Below, piece after piece: positions 34,762-43,919 of a stretch of DNA of 47,485 nucleotides (position 1 is its first letter; each line of letters starts with the position of its first letter). The notes under the pieces are model-generated. The model did no database searches. It was not told the origin of the DNA and saw only the letters and a program-made list of their open reading frames with translations. Origin of the DNA: CAMCTV01 sp964420985 (lineage in GTDB: Bacteria > Bacteroidota > Bacteroidia > Flavobacteriales_D > Sanyastnellaceae). The stretch spans positions 1 to 47,485 of the forward strand of contig CAYQUT010000024.1 in the NCBI GenBank assembly GCA_964420985.1, given 5' to 3'. A program made the translations under genes and the position numbers.

Positions 34762-34769
34762 TACTTTTG
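34762..34769 (+). promoter_or_regulatory. -7 promoter element for the TPR membrane protein gene
   Basis: TACTTTTG, a full TAnnTTTG match, 18 bases before the ATG at 34788. The following AAAGAATTAAAGAG is A/G-rich, and the AAAGAG four bases before ATG could act as a weak ribosome site. Confidence 0.45.
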
Positions 34770-34787
34770 TTGCAAAGAATTAAAGAG

Positions 34788-35300
34788 ATGGATACGAGAA
34801 TCATTAAATTTTTAGTCGCTGCACTTTCGTTGTATTACACAACAACACTGTTTTTGGATGGTTCATGGGGAACAGGAATTTTCATGACACTCGTGAGTGC
34901 CGTTCTTGTTCTTGTTTGTTTTAGAAGTACCCGATTGATTGTGGTATTCTATTATATGCAAAGGCAAAATTTAGAAAAGGCCAAAAATTGGTTGATGAAA
35001 ATCAACCCCGAAAAGCTTTGGAACAAACAAAAAGGATATTATTACTTTTTGCTTGCCACCGCAGATATGCAAAATCAAAGCATGGCCAATAGTGAGAAGA
35101 ACTTGCGCACGGCCTTGAACTATGGTTTGCGTATGGATCATGATAAGGCGGCTGCCTATTTAAATTTATCTGTATTGGCTGCCAACAAAAGGAAAAAAAG
35201 AGAAGCCATGATGCATTTGAATGAAGCCAAGAAATTTGATACCAAAGGCTATTTGAAAAAAGACATCAAAGAAGTTCAAAGAATGCTCAACAGCATTTAA
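34788..35300 (+). CDS. Membrane-anchored TPR-like hypothetical protein
   Basis: 170 residues from the ATG at 34788. Ten extra upstream codons are open, but they would cover the promoter. Two membrane helices lie near 6-22 and 27-46 (IIKFLVAALSLYYTTTLFL and GIFMTLVSAVLVLVCF). The soluble part (about 55-170) is helical with TPR-like repeats (QNLEKAKNWLMKINPEKL, SEKNLRTALNYGLRMDHDKAAAYLNL, AMMHLNEAKKF), so it probably holds a protein partner at the inner membrane. It converges with the feo operon, sharing the TTAA at 35297-35300 as stop for both. Function unknown. Confidence 0.78.
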   Translation: MDTRIIKFLVAALSLYYTTTLFLDGSWGTGIFMTLVSAVLVLVCFRSTRLIVVFYYMQRQNLEKAKNWLMKINPEKLWNKQKGYYYFLLATADMQNQSMANSEKNLRTALNYGLRMDHDKAAAYLNLSVLAANKRKKREAMMHLNEAKKFDTKGYLKKDIKEVQRMLNSI

Positions 35301-35443
35301 CGTCTACCCTGTTTGGCGACATACAATTGATGCACGGCACAGCCCGTGCATTTTGTTTTGTTGAGTTTCCACATTCCATAGAACTTTTTCCCCAAGTAAT
35401 AGGCGGCCATGGCTACAGTCATTATGGTCAAAATAATTTGCAT
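35297..35443 (-). CDS. FeoB-associated Cys-rich membrane protein
   Basis: 48 residues. The start codon overlaps the feoB stop by one base (TGATG), the form of tight translational coupling. One membrane helix (about 2-18, IILTIMTVAMAAYYLGK) is followed by a basic tail with TKCTGCAVHQL. This matches the small FeoB-associated family, whose members end in a CxxC-type motif; here the third position of the usual CxGCxxC cluster is His, leaving CTGC plus His. It probably assists ferrous iron transport at FeoB's cytoplasmic face. The frame is open further upstream, but that part only re-reads feoB. Confidence 0.82.
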   Translation of the reverse strand: MQIILTIMTVAMAAYYLGKKFYGMWKLNKTKCTGCAVHQLYVAKQGRR

Positions 35444-37410
35444 CAAGAAAAAACATTGTAAGTAATCAGGGCTGATATATAAGCCAAAACTCCCATGTAC
35501 AGCACTTGAACAATAGGCCACTTCCATGAAGTGGTTTCCCGTTGAACTACTGCAAAAGTGGCCAAACATTGCATTGCGAAAACATAAAAAACCATCAGAG
35601 ACAATCCACTGGCCACGTTATAAGTAGGACAATTCAGCTCTTCATTGTAATCATTTCTCATTCGATCCAATAGTCTGCTGTTGTCTTCAAAATCTTGACC
35701 AACACTATAAATCGTAGCCATCGAACCGACAAACACTTCTCTTGCGGCAAAGGAGGTAATAATGGCAATGCCCATTTTCCAATCATACCCCAAAGGTGTT
35801 AATACCGGTTCAATCGCTTTTCCTAGAATCCCGATGTACGAGTTCTCGAGTTTGGCGGCCGCCAAAAGATCTGTTTTCTCGTCATCGTCTAACCCCTCAA
35901 TCCTTGCCCTCTCTTCAATTGCCTGATTGGCTTTTTCCAATCGCGAAGAAGGACCAAAAGAAGCCATGGCCCACAAAACAATGCTGAGTGCGATAATAAC
36001 CTTTCCCGCATCCACCACAAAAACTTTGACTTTTTCAACCACCGTAATTCCCACTTGACGCATCAATGGCGGTTTTAACGATGGCATCTCCATTACCATA
36101 AATCCCTCATGTTTGGCCTTTAAAATCCACTTGAACACAACACTCATCAACAAAGCAAAAACCAACCCCAATGCATACAGGGCAAACAGTACCAAACCTT
36201 TTAAATCTATCCAACCCAATAAATTCCCCTCAGGGATAACCAATGAAATCAATAAGGTATATACAGGAATTCTGGCACTACAACTCATCAAAGGAGCAAC
36301 AAGAATGGTGATCAATCGATCCCTACCATTGGAAATGGTTCTGGCGGACATGATGCCCGGTATCGCACAAGCTACACTGGACATAAGCGGAACCACCGAC
36401 TTTCCATTGAGTCCAAATGGTCTTACCAACTTGTCCATAATAAAAACTACCCTAGACATGTATCCCGTCTCTTCAAGTATCGATAAAAAGAAAAACAAAA
36501 ATGCTATCTGAGGAACAAAGGTCACAACGCCGCCTATTCCAGGTATCAATCCCTCTGCAATCAAATCAATAAAAATACCCTGAGGCAAGTAATCTTTGAC
36601 CAAGCCGCTCAAATGAACAAACCAACCATCGATGGCATCCATAGGAGCAGATGCAAATCGAAAAATAAATTGAAAAATAACAAATAGGACAATCGCAAAA
36701 ATCAAATAACCCCAAATGGGATGAATCAGTAAGGCATCCCACTTTGACTTATGAAACAACTTCTCTTTGGCCTTTGTCCCCTTCAATGGAAAGTTCTCTT
36801 TTATCCAAGCATAACGCTTTTGGGTGTTATCAACCTGTCCTTCCAAGTTATCTTTGAGTAAACGAAGATCCCCTTCAACGATGGGATTCCTCAAGTCAAC
36901 TGCATTTTGAAAACCAAGGATAGCCTCTTTCAACGAATCAATTCCTTTTCCGTTTCTTCCGTTAACATCCACTACTGGAATTTGTCTCTCCTGCCAAATG
37001 GGATGCTGAGCAGAGCTCCAAAGACCATCCATGTCCGACATGGTCTTGACCAATAACAGAGGAATACCCAAATCATAAAGCTGCGTGAACAACAACATGT
37101 TGCGCTCCCATTGTGTGCGGTCAGCAACATAGATTACCAAATCAGGAAAAGCTTCATCCTCTTGGTTCAACAGAACCTCCCTGACAATACGCTCCTCTTC
37201 TGATCTTGGAAAAATAGAATACGTTCCTGGCAAATCTACCACTTCAAACTTTCGACCTTGATGCGAAAAAAAACCTGATTTCTTATCTACTGTGACTCCT
37301 GGAAAATTACCAACGCTTTGATTAAGACCCGTCAGCCAATTGAAAATGGTCGACTTCCCTGTGTTGGGATTGCCTACAATGGCTATGCGTTTAATACTTT
37401 CGGAACTCAT
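35443..37410 (-). CDS. feoB: Ferrous iron transport protein B
   Basis: 655 residues, somewhat short for FeoB. The N-terminal G domain has G1 GNPNTGKS (13-20), G2 GVTVD (38-42) and G3 DLPGTYS (59-65). The usual G4 NxxD is hard to place: the matching stretch reads LLVKTMSDMDG. The membrane part (about 225-655) has the two Gate regions with conserved Cys: SSVACAIPGIMSARTI and the repeated-half GSMATIYSVGQ region after ITSFAAREVF. It moves Fe(II) into the cytoplasm. Start at 37410, where ATG overlaps the feoA TGA (ATGA); a GTG six codons earlier would extend into feoA. Operon: feoA, feoB, small Cys protein. Confidence 0.95.
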   Translation of the reverse strand: MSSESIKRIAIVGNPNTGKSTIFNWLTGLNQSVGNFPGVTVDKKSGFFSHQGRKFEVVDLPGTYSIFPRSEEERIVREVLLNQEDEAFPDLVIYVADRTQWERNMLLFTQLYDLGIPLLLVKTMSDMDGLWSSAQHPIWQERQIPVVDVNGRNGKGIDSLKEAILGFQNAVDLRNPIVEGDLRLLKDNLEGQVDNTQKRYAWIKENFPLKGTKAKEKLFHKSKWDALLIHPIWGYLIFAIVLFVIFQFIFRFASAPMDAIDGWFVHLSGLVKDYLPQGIFIDLIAEGLIPGIGGVVTFVPQIAFLFFFLSILEETGYMSRVVFIMDKLVRPFGLNGKSVVPLMSSVACAIPGIMSARTISNGRDRLITILVAPLMSCSARIPVYTLLISLVIPEGNLLGWIDLKGLVLFALYALGLVFALLMSVVFKWILKAKHEGFMVMEMPSLKPPLMRQVGITVVEKVKVFVVDAGKVIIALSIVLWAMASFGPSSRLEKANQAIEERARIEGLDDDEKTDLLAAAKLENSYIGILGKAIEPVLTPLGYDWKMGIAIITSFAAREVFVGSMATIYSVGQDFEDNSRLLDRMRNDYNEELNCPTYNVASGLSLMVFYVFAMQCLATFAVVQRETTSWKWPIVQVLYMGVLAYISALITYNVFS

Positions 37411-37634
37411 GATGTTATGGTTATCCACTCTGCTTCTTCTAAACGCAAAGATACCACAGTACCACCAACAGAGACCGCTAAAGGATCACCCAAAGGAGCT
37501 TTGAAAATGACTTCAATTTCATTGCCAGCAAACAAACCCAAATCAGCCATTTTCGCGGCTAAAAAACCAGAACGAACTTGGGTGATTACACCTCGTTTTC
37601 CCAAATGGGCCTTCGACAAAACAGCCTCCTCCAT
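37407..37634 (-). CDS. feoA: Ferrous iron transport protein A
   Basis: 75 residues, the usual small SH3-like FeoA fold. Markers are LGKRGVITQV, MADLGLFAGNEIEVIFKAPLGDPLAVSVGGTVVSLR, the typical order of a FeoA beta-barrel with the conserved LG(L/M)xxG turn. FeoA binds and supports FeoB. Its stop overlaps the feoB start by four bases. A perfect palindrome lies 34-53 bases upstream of its ATG, a candidate operator. Confidence 0.92.
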   Translation of the reverse strand: MEEAVLSKAHLGKRGVITQVRSGFLAAKMADLGLFAGNEIEVIFKAPLGDPLAVSVGGTVVSLRLEEAEWITITS

Positions 37635-37667
37635 TCTACGAAATTCTAAAATGTCCTTTCAGTATGC

Positions 37668-37687
37668 AATACCACAAAAGTGGTATT
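37668..37687. promoter_or_regulatory. Perfect palindrome upstream of feoA, candidate operator
   Basis: AATACCAC, four A's, GTGGTATT: a perfect eight-base inverted repeat placed between the der stop codon (37688) and feoA. On the feoA strand it is not followed by a T-run, so it is not a normal terminator. It is followed by TTG, 18 bases and TAGAATTT, a weak promoter for feoA. The site would overlap that -33 element. Which regulator binds is unknown. Confidence 0.5.
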
Positions 37688-38995
37688 TTACTTTTGACGG
37701 AAATACAATCGGATGGGAACGCCCGTAAAGTTGAAATGCTCTCTGATTTTGTTTTCTAAAAACCGCTGATAAGGTAATTTTATATTTTGCGGTGTATTGC
37801 AGAAGAACGCTATGGCGGGTGACTTGGTTGGCAATTGAGTAACAAACTTAATCTTCACCTCTTTTCCTTTGTAAATGGGTGGAGGATAAGCCTGAATAAG
37901 AGGTAGCATAATATCATTCAACTTTGAAGTTGAGATGCGTTGAAAGCGATTCTCAAACACCTCGAGAGCCATCTCCAAAGCTTTTAATAATCGCTGCTTG
38001 GTAACGTTTGATGTAAAGAAAATGGGAACATCCGTGAATGGGGAAATGCGTTTTTTGATCTCCTCTGTCATCACTTGAACACTTTTGTGATCCTTCTCTA
38101 CCAAATCCCATTTGTTGACACAAATAACAACCCCTTTGTTGGCCTCATCAATCTCATGAAATATGGCCAAATCTTGGGCAGTCACCCCTTCCTGAGCGTC
38201 AATCAATAATATGCAAACATCTGAGCTCCGAATGGCCTTTAACGTTCTAACAGATGAATAATATTCAATATCATTGTCAATCTGTTTTCTTCTTCTCAAT
38301 CCGGCGGTATCCACCAAAATCATTTCCTTTTCAAAAGCATTGAAATAAGTGTCCACTGAATCTCGCGTTGTACCTGCGACATCCGATACAATAGACCTGT
38401 CTTGTCCCATCAAGGTGTTGATCAAGGTAGACTTTCCTACATTGGGTTTTCCAACGATAGCAATTCTCGGCAAATCCGTTTGCTCTTGCTCCGGCTCAAC
38501 CGGAATCAACTCCGCCAAGTCATCCAGCAAATCTCCCGTACCATAACCGTTGTTGGCACTCAAAGGATACAGCTTGTCTGTCATTCCCAACGACCAAAAC
38601 TCATGGGTCAAAACCTCCTTGTCCGCAGTATCCACTTTGTTACACACCACAAAAACAGGTTTATCTATCCTGCGCAGCATATGCCCAACGGCCTCATCCC
38701 ACTCTGACAATCCATCCCTCACATCCACCATGAACAATACACTATCGGCCTCTGCTACGGCAAACTTCACTTGTTGATTGATGTCCTTCTCAAATTCATC
38801 TTCCGCATCGGACACCATACCTCCGGTGTCAATAATGATGAACTCTTTGTTTCTCCAACTCGCCGTGCCATATTTCCTGTCACGTGTCACACCCGAAGTT
38901 GGGTCAACAATCGCTTCAGAGGTTTCTGTCAAACGATTGAATAAGGTTGACTTCCCAACATTGGGTCGGCCGATGATCGCAACTGTATAACTCAT
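37688..38995 (-). CDS. der: Ribosome biogenesis GTPase Der (EngA)
   Basis: 435 residues, normal. Two tandem G domains: G1 GRPNVGKST (about 8-16), DTGGM, NKVD (first domain); GKPNVGKST (about 180-188), DTAGLRRR, NKWD (second domain). The KH-like C-terminal domain holds the end (TQLPTKSPAIAFFCN, NFTGVPIRLYFRQK). It acts in 50S subunit maturation. The start MSYTVAIIGRPNVG at 38995 is the family start, and TATCTTTG lies four bases before it; the frame continues open for 45 codons upstream across the ettA promoter and is not used. Confidence 0.96.
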   Translation of the reverse strand: MSYTVAIIGRPNVGKSTLFNRLTETSEAIVDPTSGVTRDRKYGTASWRNKEFIIIDTGGMVSDAEDEFEKDINQQVKFAVAEADSVLFMVDVRDGLSEWDEAVGHMLRRIDKPVFVVCNKVDTADKEVLTHEFWSLGMTDKLYPLSANNGYGTGDLLDDLAELIPVEPEQEQTDLPRIAIVGKPNVGKSTLINTLMGQDRSIVSDVAGTTRDSVDTYFNAFEKEMILVDTAGLRRRKQIDNDIEYYSSVRTLKAIRSSDVCILLIDAQEGVTAQDLAIFHEIDEANKGVVICVNKWDLVEKDHKSVQVMTEEIKKRISPFTDVPIFFTSNVTKQRLLKALEMALEVFENRFQRISTSKLNDIMLPLIQAYPPPIYKGKEVKIKFVTQLPTKSPAIAFFCNTPQNIKLPYQRFLENKIREHFNFTGVPIRLYFRQK

Positions 38996-38999
38996 GTGG

Positions 39000-39029
39000 C
39001 AAAGATAGGGCTTACAAAACGTATATTTG
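39000..39029. promoter_or_regulatory. Divergent -7 elements for der and ettA
   Basis: Minus strand TATCTTTG at 39007-39000, four bases before the der ATG. Plus strand TATATTTG at 39022-39029, 24 bases before the ettA ATG. Neither has a TTG at the usual distance. Confidence 0.45.
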
Positions 39030-39053
39030 CCATGCATTAACGAAACAAGACCA

Positions 39054-40733
39054 ATGGATAAAAAAATTATCTTTTCCATGGTAGGTGTAAACAAATACAC
39101 CCCACAAGGAAAACACATCATCAAAGACATTTATTTGAGCTTCTATTACGGAGCTAAAATTGGCATTATCGGTCTCAATGGAGCTGGTAAATCAACAGTA
39201 ATGAAAATCATAGCAGGACTGGATTCCAGCTTCCAAGGTGATGTCGTTTGGTCTCCTGGTTATTCCGTTGGCTACCTCCCTCAAGAGCCGCAATTGGACG
39301 AACAAAAAACTGTCCGTGAAATTGTAGAAGAAGGGGTTAAGCCCATCACCGATGCCCTAAAAGAATACGAAGAAATCAACGCCCTTTTCATGGATGAGGA
39401 GGTGTTGAATGATCCCGATAAAATGGATTCTCTATTGAATCGTCAAGCTGCAGTGCAAGATAAAATTGAAGCGCTGGGCGGATGGGATTTGGATACAAAA
39501 TTGGCCATTGCCATGGATGCTTTGAGATGTCCTCCGGAGGATGCAAAAATTGAAAAATTATCTGGAGGGGAAAGAAGGCGCGTTGCTCTTTGTCGACTTT
39601 TATTACAACAGCCGGACGTACTACTTTTGGATGAGCCTACCAACCACTTGGATGCAGAATCCGTGTTGTGGTTAGAGCAACATTTACAACAATATCCAGG
39701 AACAGTATTGGCCGTTACCCACGACCGTTACTTCTTGGACAATGTAGCTGGATGGATCTTAGAGCTAGATCGTGGAGAGGGAATTCCTTGGGAAGGAAAC
39801 TACACAGGCTGGTTGGATCAAAAAACCAAACGTCTGGCACAAGAGGAAAAGCAAGAAAGCAAGCGCCGCAAAGTATTGGAGCGAGAGTTGGAATGGGTTC
39901 GCATGAACCCAAAGGGAAGGCATGCCAAAAACAAAGCGCGTCTTCAGAATTATGATAAAATGATGTCTGCTGGAGAATCAGAAAAAGAAGCCAAATTGGA
40001 AATCCCCATCCCCAATGGTCCCCGACTTGGAAATGAAGTCATTGAATTCACCGGCGTAACAAAAGGTTTTGAGGATCGCATTTTATTTGAAAACCTTACT
40101 TTCAAACTGCCCCCTGCGGGAATCGTTGGGGTAATTGGTCCAAACGGAGCTGGAAAAACCACCCTATTCCGCCTGATCATGCAAGAGGAAGGCACCGATA
40201 CGGGATCTATCAAAATTGGAGAGACCGTACAACTCGGTTATGTTGATCAACGCCACAAAGAAATTGATCCGGATAAATCTATATACGAAGTCATCTCGGG
40301 AGGCAATGAAGTCATACAAATTGGTGGCAGTACCATTAACTCGCGCGCCTATTGCAGTAAATTCAACTTTGCGGGAGCAGACCAACAAAAAAAATGTGGC
40401 GTGCTATCCGGAGGGGAGAGAAACAGACTGCATTTGGCGATGACATTGAAAACGGAGGCCAATGTACTCTTGCTCGATGAGCCCACCAACGATATCGATG
40501 TGAATACACTTCGTGCATTGGAAGAGGGAATTGAAAGCTTTGCCGGATGCGCTGTGGTGATATCGCATGACCGATGGTTCTTGGATCGCATCTGCACGCA
40601 CATCCTGGCCTTTGAAGGCGATTCGGAGGTTTATTTCTTTGAAGGTTCCTTCTCAGAATATGAGGAAAACAAAAAAATGAGAAAAGGAGATGTGGGCCCA
40701 ACCCGCATCAAGTACAAAAAATTGGTTCGATAA
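39054..40733 (+). CDS. ettA: Energy-dependent translational throttle protein (ABC-F)
   Basis: 559 residues. Two ABC domains without membrane parts: Walker A GLNGAGKST and signature LSGGERRRVALCRLLLQQPDVLLLDEPTNHLDAE in the first; GPNGAGKTT and LSGGERNRLHLAMTLKTEANVLLLDEPTNDID in the second. Between the two is the linker with ERELEWVRMNPKGRHAKNKARL, typical of EttA, which reaches the P-site tRNA. The arm insertion lies near residues 90-135. It gates the first elongation step according to ATP/ADP. The ATG at 39054 gives the family start MDKKIIFSM. Its TAA overlaps the pyrD ATG by one base (TAATG). Confidence 0.95.
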   Translation: MDKKIIFSMVGVNKYTPQGKHIIKDIYLSFYYGAKIGIIGLNGAGKSTVMKIIAGLDSSFQGDVVWSPGYSVGYLPQEPQLDEQKTVREIVEEGVKPITDALKEYEEINALFMDEEVLNDPDKMDSLLNRQAAVQDKIEALGGWDLDTKLAIAMDALRCPPEDAKIEKLSGGERRRVALCRLLLQQPDVLLLDEPTNHLDAESVLWLEQHLQQYPGTVLAVTHDRYFLDNVAGWILELDRGEGIPWEGNYTGWLDQKTKRLAQEEKQESKRRKVLERELEWVRMNPKGRHAKNKARLQNYDKMMSAGESEKEAKLEIPIPNGPRLGNEVIEFTGVTKGFEDRILFENLTFKLPPAGIVGVIGPNGAGKTTLFRLIMQEEGTDTGSIKIGETVQLGYVDQRHKEIDPDKSIYEVISGGNEVIQIGGSTINSRAYCSKFNFAGADQQKKCGVLSGGERNRLHLAMTLKTEANVLLLDEPTNDIDVNTLRALEEGIESFAGCAVVISHDRWFLDRICTHILAFEGDSEVYFFEGSFSEYEENKKMRKGDVGPTRIKYKKLVR

Positions 40734-41758
40734 TGTTGTACCAAAAAATTCTCAAACCGCTTTTCTTTTTGATGGATCCGGAAAAGGCACACTACATGGC
40801 CATGGATTTATTTTCATTATCCTGCAAGATTCCAGGGGTGCGTTCATACTTGAAGAGAAAAAACGCCTTTTCTAGAGAGGGTGTCCAAGTTGCTGGTATC
40901 CACTTCCCCAATAAAATTGGGTTGGCCGCAGGATTTGATAAAAACGGAAAGTGGATGCATGAACTCGCCCTTTTGGGATTTGGTCATATCGAAGTTGGAA
41001 CAGTAACTCCATTGCCACAACCGGGCAATGACAAACCCCGATTGTTCCGCTTGCCTGATAACAATGCCCTTATCAATCGGATGGGGTTCAACAATGACGG
41101 CGTTGATGCCCTGGTAAAACGATTAGAGAATAGGCCAAAGGATATTGTCATTGGAGGCAACATTGGAAAAAATAAATGGACTCCCAACGAAAAAGCGAAT
41201 GATGATTATTTAATTTGTTTTGAAAAGTTGCACGGAAAGGTGGACTATTTTGTGGTGAATGTATCTTCACCCAATACTCCCGGACTTAGAGCACTGCAAG
41301 AAAAAGAGCCCTTACTTCAATTGCTAGTGGGACTTCAAAATCATCCTTTACAGCGACAATCGCCTACACCCATCTTCTTGAAAATAGCACCAGATCTCAC
41401 AGAGGAAGCATTGAATGACATCATCGATGTCGTAAGTCAATCTGGAATTTCTGGAATTATCGCCACCAATACAACCATTGATCGAAGTGGATTGTCTTAC
41501 CCTCAATCACACATTGACAGCATTGGAGCTGGCGGTGTAAGTGGTCAACCAGTTCAATCAAAATCATTGCAAATCATTCGAACCATAAAAACCAAAAACC
41601 CAGCATTAACCGTAATTGGAGTTGGGGGTATTTTTACAGGCCAAGATGCCCAAAACTCAATCCTTGCAGGTGCGTCGTTGGTTCAAGTGTACACGGGCTT
41701 TATTTATGAAGGTCCAGAGATAGCAAGAAAAATAAATCGCTTCGTTGCGGCACAATGA
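40733..41758 (+). CDS. pyrD: Dihydroorotate dehydrogenase (quinone), class 2
   Basis: 341 residues. The N-terminal helices (about 1-40) form the membrane-associated quinone tunnel that marks class 2 enzymes. The FMN barrel follows: IGLAAGFDKNG near 62, GFGHIEVGTVTPLPQPGN, NRMGFNNDG near 118, NVSSPNTPGLRALQ (catalytic Ser region) near 178, FLKIAPDL, ATNTTIDR, and GVGGIFTGQDA for FMN phosphate. It oxidises dihydroorotate to orotate, fourth step of UMP synthesis. Its start overlaps the ettA stop (TAATG), so translation is coupled. Confidence 0.96.
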   Translation: MLYQKILKPLFFLMDPEKAHYMAMDLFSLSCKIPGVRSYLKRKNAFSREGVQVAGIHFPNKIGLAAGFDKNGKWMHELALLGFGHIEVGTVTPLPQPGNDKPRLFRLPDNNALINRMGFNNDGVDALVKRLENRPKDIVIGGNIGKNKWTPNEKANDDYLICFEKLHGKVDYFVVNVSSPNTPGLRALQEKEPLLQLLVGLQNHPLQRQSPTPIFLKIAPDLTEEALNDIIDVVSQSGISGIIATNTTIDRSGLSYPQSHIDSIGAGGVSGQPVQSKSLQIIRTIKTKNPALTVIGVGGIFTGQDAQNSILAGASLVQVYTGFIYEGPEIARKINRFVAAQ

Positions 41759-41816
41759 TTGATAAAAAAAAGTTAAGAAACATTTGATTATTCATCAAAA
41801 AGATAATTTTATCACC

Positions 41817-43367
41817 ATGAAAAAAATGAGATTCGTTTTGTCCGTATTGGCAGTATTCCTGTTCATGGGCACTCAAGCACAGAAAACAAAATCTCCTTAC
41901 ACCATCAAAGGACATGTAGAAGGATTAAAAGACACCTCCGTTTATCTGGCACATTATTATGGAAAACAATTGTATTACAATGACACGGCGCGCGTAGACA
42001 GCAAGGGGAATTATCAATTTGAAGGTAAACCATTTGAAGAATGCGGTAAATACGCCATGGTTTTTCCAGGGCCACGATATTTTGAGTTCATGGTCGTTGA
42101 AGAAAACATTGAGTTCTGGTCAACGCCAGATGCTGATCCTACCAAAATCAAAGTTATCCAATCCGAAACCAATAAGAAATTCTTTGAATTCATTAAGTTC
42201 ATCAATGATAAAATCAGAATGCGCGCGCCCATTGAAGCGTGTATCAATGACAGCACCAAATCAAAAGAAGACAAAAAGCCTTGCTTTGATCAATTGGAGG
42301 CCTTAAACAATGAGGTGAACAACTATCAATGGAATATTATCAATCAAGATCCAGGGAATCTTTTTAGTAAGTTCCTCAAAATGGGAATGGAGGTTAAAAT
42401 TCCAGATGCCCCTGCTGATTTAACAGAAGAGAAAAAACAATTGTGGCAATACATCACCTACCGCAACAGCTACTGGAATAATACTGATTTGACGGATAGA
42501 CGTATTGTGCGAGACCAACTATTTCACCGCACTTTAGAGACTTATTTGACCAAGGTTGTGCCACAGATTCCGGATACGATGCTCACAGAGGTGAATAAGC
42601 TCATTGCCAAAACAGAAGGAAATCCAGATGCTTTCAAATACATCACCCATCAAGCTACCTATCTGTCTGAAACATCAAAAATCATGTGTATGGACAAGGT
42701 TTTTGTGAATTTGGTTGACAATTACTATTTGTCGGGTAAGGCTACTTGGGCCAGTGAAAAAAATCTCAAAGACATGAAAGACGCTGCGGATAAAAAACGC
42801 AACTGTTTGTGTGGATCCATTGCTCCAGATATCATTCTATTGGATACCACAGAACAGAAATGGATTTCCATGCACAAGAATAGGGGTAAGTATACCCTAT
42901 TGGTTATATGGGAGAGCAACTGCGGTCATTGCAAAAAAGAAATTCCCGAACTATTAGAAGTCTATCACAAATGGAAAGACAAAGGATTTGTGGTTTACGC
43001 TGTAGGTAATGATTTGGAAAATGACGGTTGGAAAAAATTTGTAAGAGAGAAGAAATTGGATTGGATCAATGTCAGTGACACCAAAGAAATCATGACCAAT
43101 GAGGCGGCTACCTCTCTAATTAGTCAAGGCAAAACTTCCCTCCTGAGTTTGAACTATAGAACAACATGGGATGTATCTTCTACACCAAAAGTTTATTTGA
43201 TGGATGAGAACATGAAAATCATCGCCAAGAGCATTGGTCATGAACAGATTGATGAATTCCTTGCCCATCTCATTGACGGGAAAGAATTGGATACCAAGAA
43301 CCTGAAAAACGAGGACTACGAGGATGAGCATACTCCCAACAACAAGCCAAAGAAGGCGGGAAAGTAA
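41817..43367 (+). CDS. Periplasmic TlpA-like thiol-disulfide protein with DUF4369 domain
   Basis: 516 residues. Signal peptide 1-22 (FMGTQAQ). Residues of about 25-110 are a DUF4369-type beta domain (YTIKGHVEGLKDTSVYLAHYYGK, then VDSKGNYQFEG). The middle 110-330 is helical and may correspond to DUF5106. The thioredoxin-fold domain (about 340-480) has LLVIWESNCGHCKKEIPEL with CGHC at 369-372 and STPKVYLMD with the cis-Pro. A charged tail ends KKAGK. It probably reduces disulfides in the periplasm, on an unknown partner. The upstream ORF extends 11 codons, but the signal peptide fixes the start at 41817. A weak promoter (TTG, 17 bases, TAATTTTA) precedes it at 41784-41811. Confidence 0.88.
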   Translation: MKKMRFVLSVLAVFLFMGTQAQKTKSPYTIKGHVEGLKDTSVYLAHYYGKQLYYNDTARVDSKGNYQFEGKPFEECGKYAMVFPGPRYFEFMVVEENIEFWSTPDADPTKIKVIQSETNKKFFEFIKFINDKIRMRAPIEACINDSTKSKEDKKPCFDQLEALNNEVNNYQWNIINQDPGNLFSKFLKMGMEVKIPDAPADLTEEKKQLWQYITYRNSYWNNTDLTDRRIVRDQLFHRTLETYLTKVVPQIPDTMLTEVNKLIAKTEGNPDAFKYITHQATYLSETSKIMCMDKVFVNLVDNYYLSGKATWASEKNLKDMKDAADKKRNCLCGSIAPDIILLDTTEQKWISMHKNRGKYTLLVIWESNCGHCKKEIPELLEVYHKWKDKGFVVYAVGNDLENDGWKKFVREKKLDWINVSDTKEIMTNEAATSLISQGKTSLLSLNYRTTWDVSSTPKVYLMDENMKIIAKSIGHEQIDEFLAHLIDGKELDTKNLKNEDYEDEHTPNNKPKKAGK

Positions 43368-43373
43368 AGTAAG

Positions 43374-43919
43374 ATGAATTTAGATTTATTAGAAAAAGGT
43401 ATGGGCGTTAAAGACGCCCTTTCTTTTGGACAAAAAGCAGCTGAGGACAGAACATTTTTTGAAGAAATGTTTCAAATCGCATTGCAAAATGACAAGCGGT
43501 CCGATCGCGCTGCATGGGTTATTTACAAGGCTGTTTTGGAGTGCAATTGCTCATTTGCCCTAGAATACAAATTGCCATTGTTAGAAGCTTTAATTCAAAG
43601 AACACTCTCTTCCGCAGCACTCAGAGAGTTGTTGAAGGTGTTGCTGCACTTGAAACCAGAAAAAGAGGAATCCTTTGGACAATTGTTCGACCGAGCCAAA
43701 GAATGGATGTTTGACGTGCATGCGGAAGCCGCTATTCGATACGCCTCGCTGAACGTGATTGAGCTGGCTGGAAAGACTTATCCTGAGATGATTCCGGAAT
43801 GTTGGGAGATTATCCAAGATGCTAAAGCACTAGCGGAAGGGCCTTGGCAACGCCGTTGTAAAAAAGTACAAGAAGGGTTGAACAGGAAATACCAGAAATG
43901 GAGCGAAAAAAAAGGGTAA
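43374..43919 (+). CDS. Helical hypothetical protein, HEAT-repeat-like
   Basis: 181 residues, cytoplasmic, no signal peptide. Helix pairs of about 35 residues recur (SDRAAWVIYKAVLECN, ALEYKLPLLEALIQRTLSSAALRELLKVLLHLK, AEAAIRYASLNVIELAGKTYPEMIPECWEIIQ), as in HEAT solenoids. Basic C-terminal end. It starts six bases after the TlpA-like gene, so they are co-transcribed. The terminator stem includes its stop codon. Similar in size and helix content to the protein at 3542, but homology is not shown. Function unknown. Confidence 0.75.
   Translation: MNLDLLEKGMGVKDALSFGQKAAEDRTFFEEMFQIALQNDKRSDRAAWVIYKAVLECNCSFALEYKLPLLEALIQRTLSSAALRELLKVLLHLKPEKEESFGQLFDRAKEWMFDVHAEAAIRYASLNVIELAGKTYPEMIPECWEIIQDAKALAEGPWQRRCKKVQEGLNRKYQKWSEKKG

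Noticed and set aside
35444..35569. 42-codon upstream extension of the FeoB-associated small protein
   Set aside because: It only rereads the end of feoB in another frame; the TGATG junction and the membrane helix beginning at Met fix the short form.
38996..39130. 45-codon N-terminal extension of Der
   Set aside because: It would cross both divergent promoter elements and encodes an unrelated Cys/Phe-rich peptide; MSYTVAIIGRPNVG is the normal N-terminus.
3542..43919. Homology between the helical proteins at 3542-4075 and 43374-43919
   Set aside because: Similar length and helical content, but no consistent alignment of specific residues could be made by eye.
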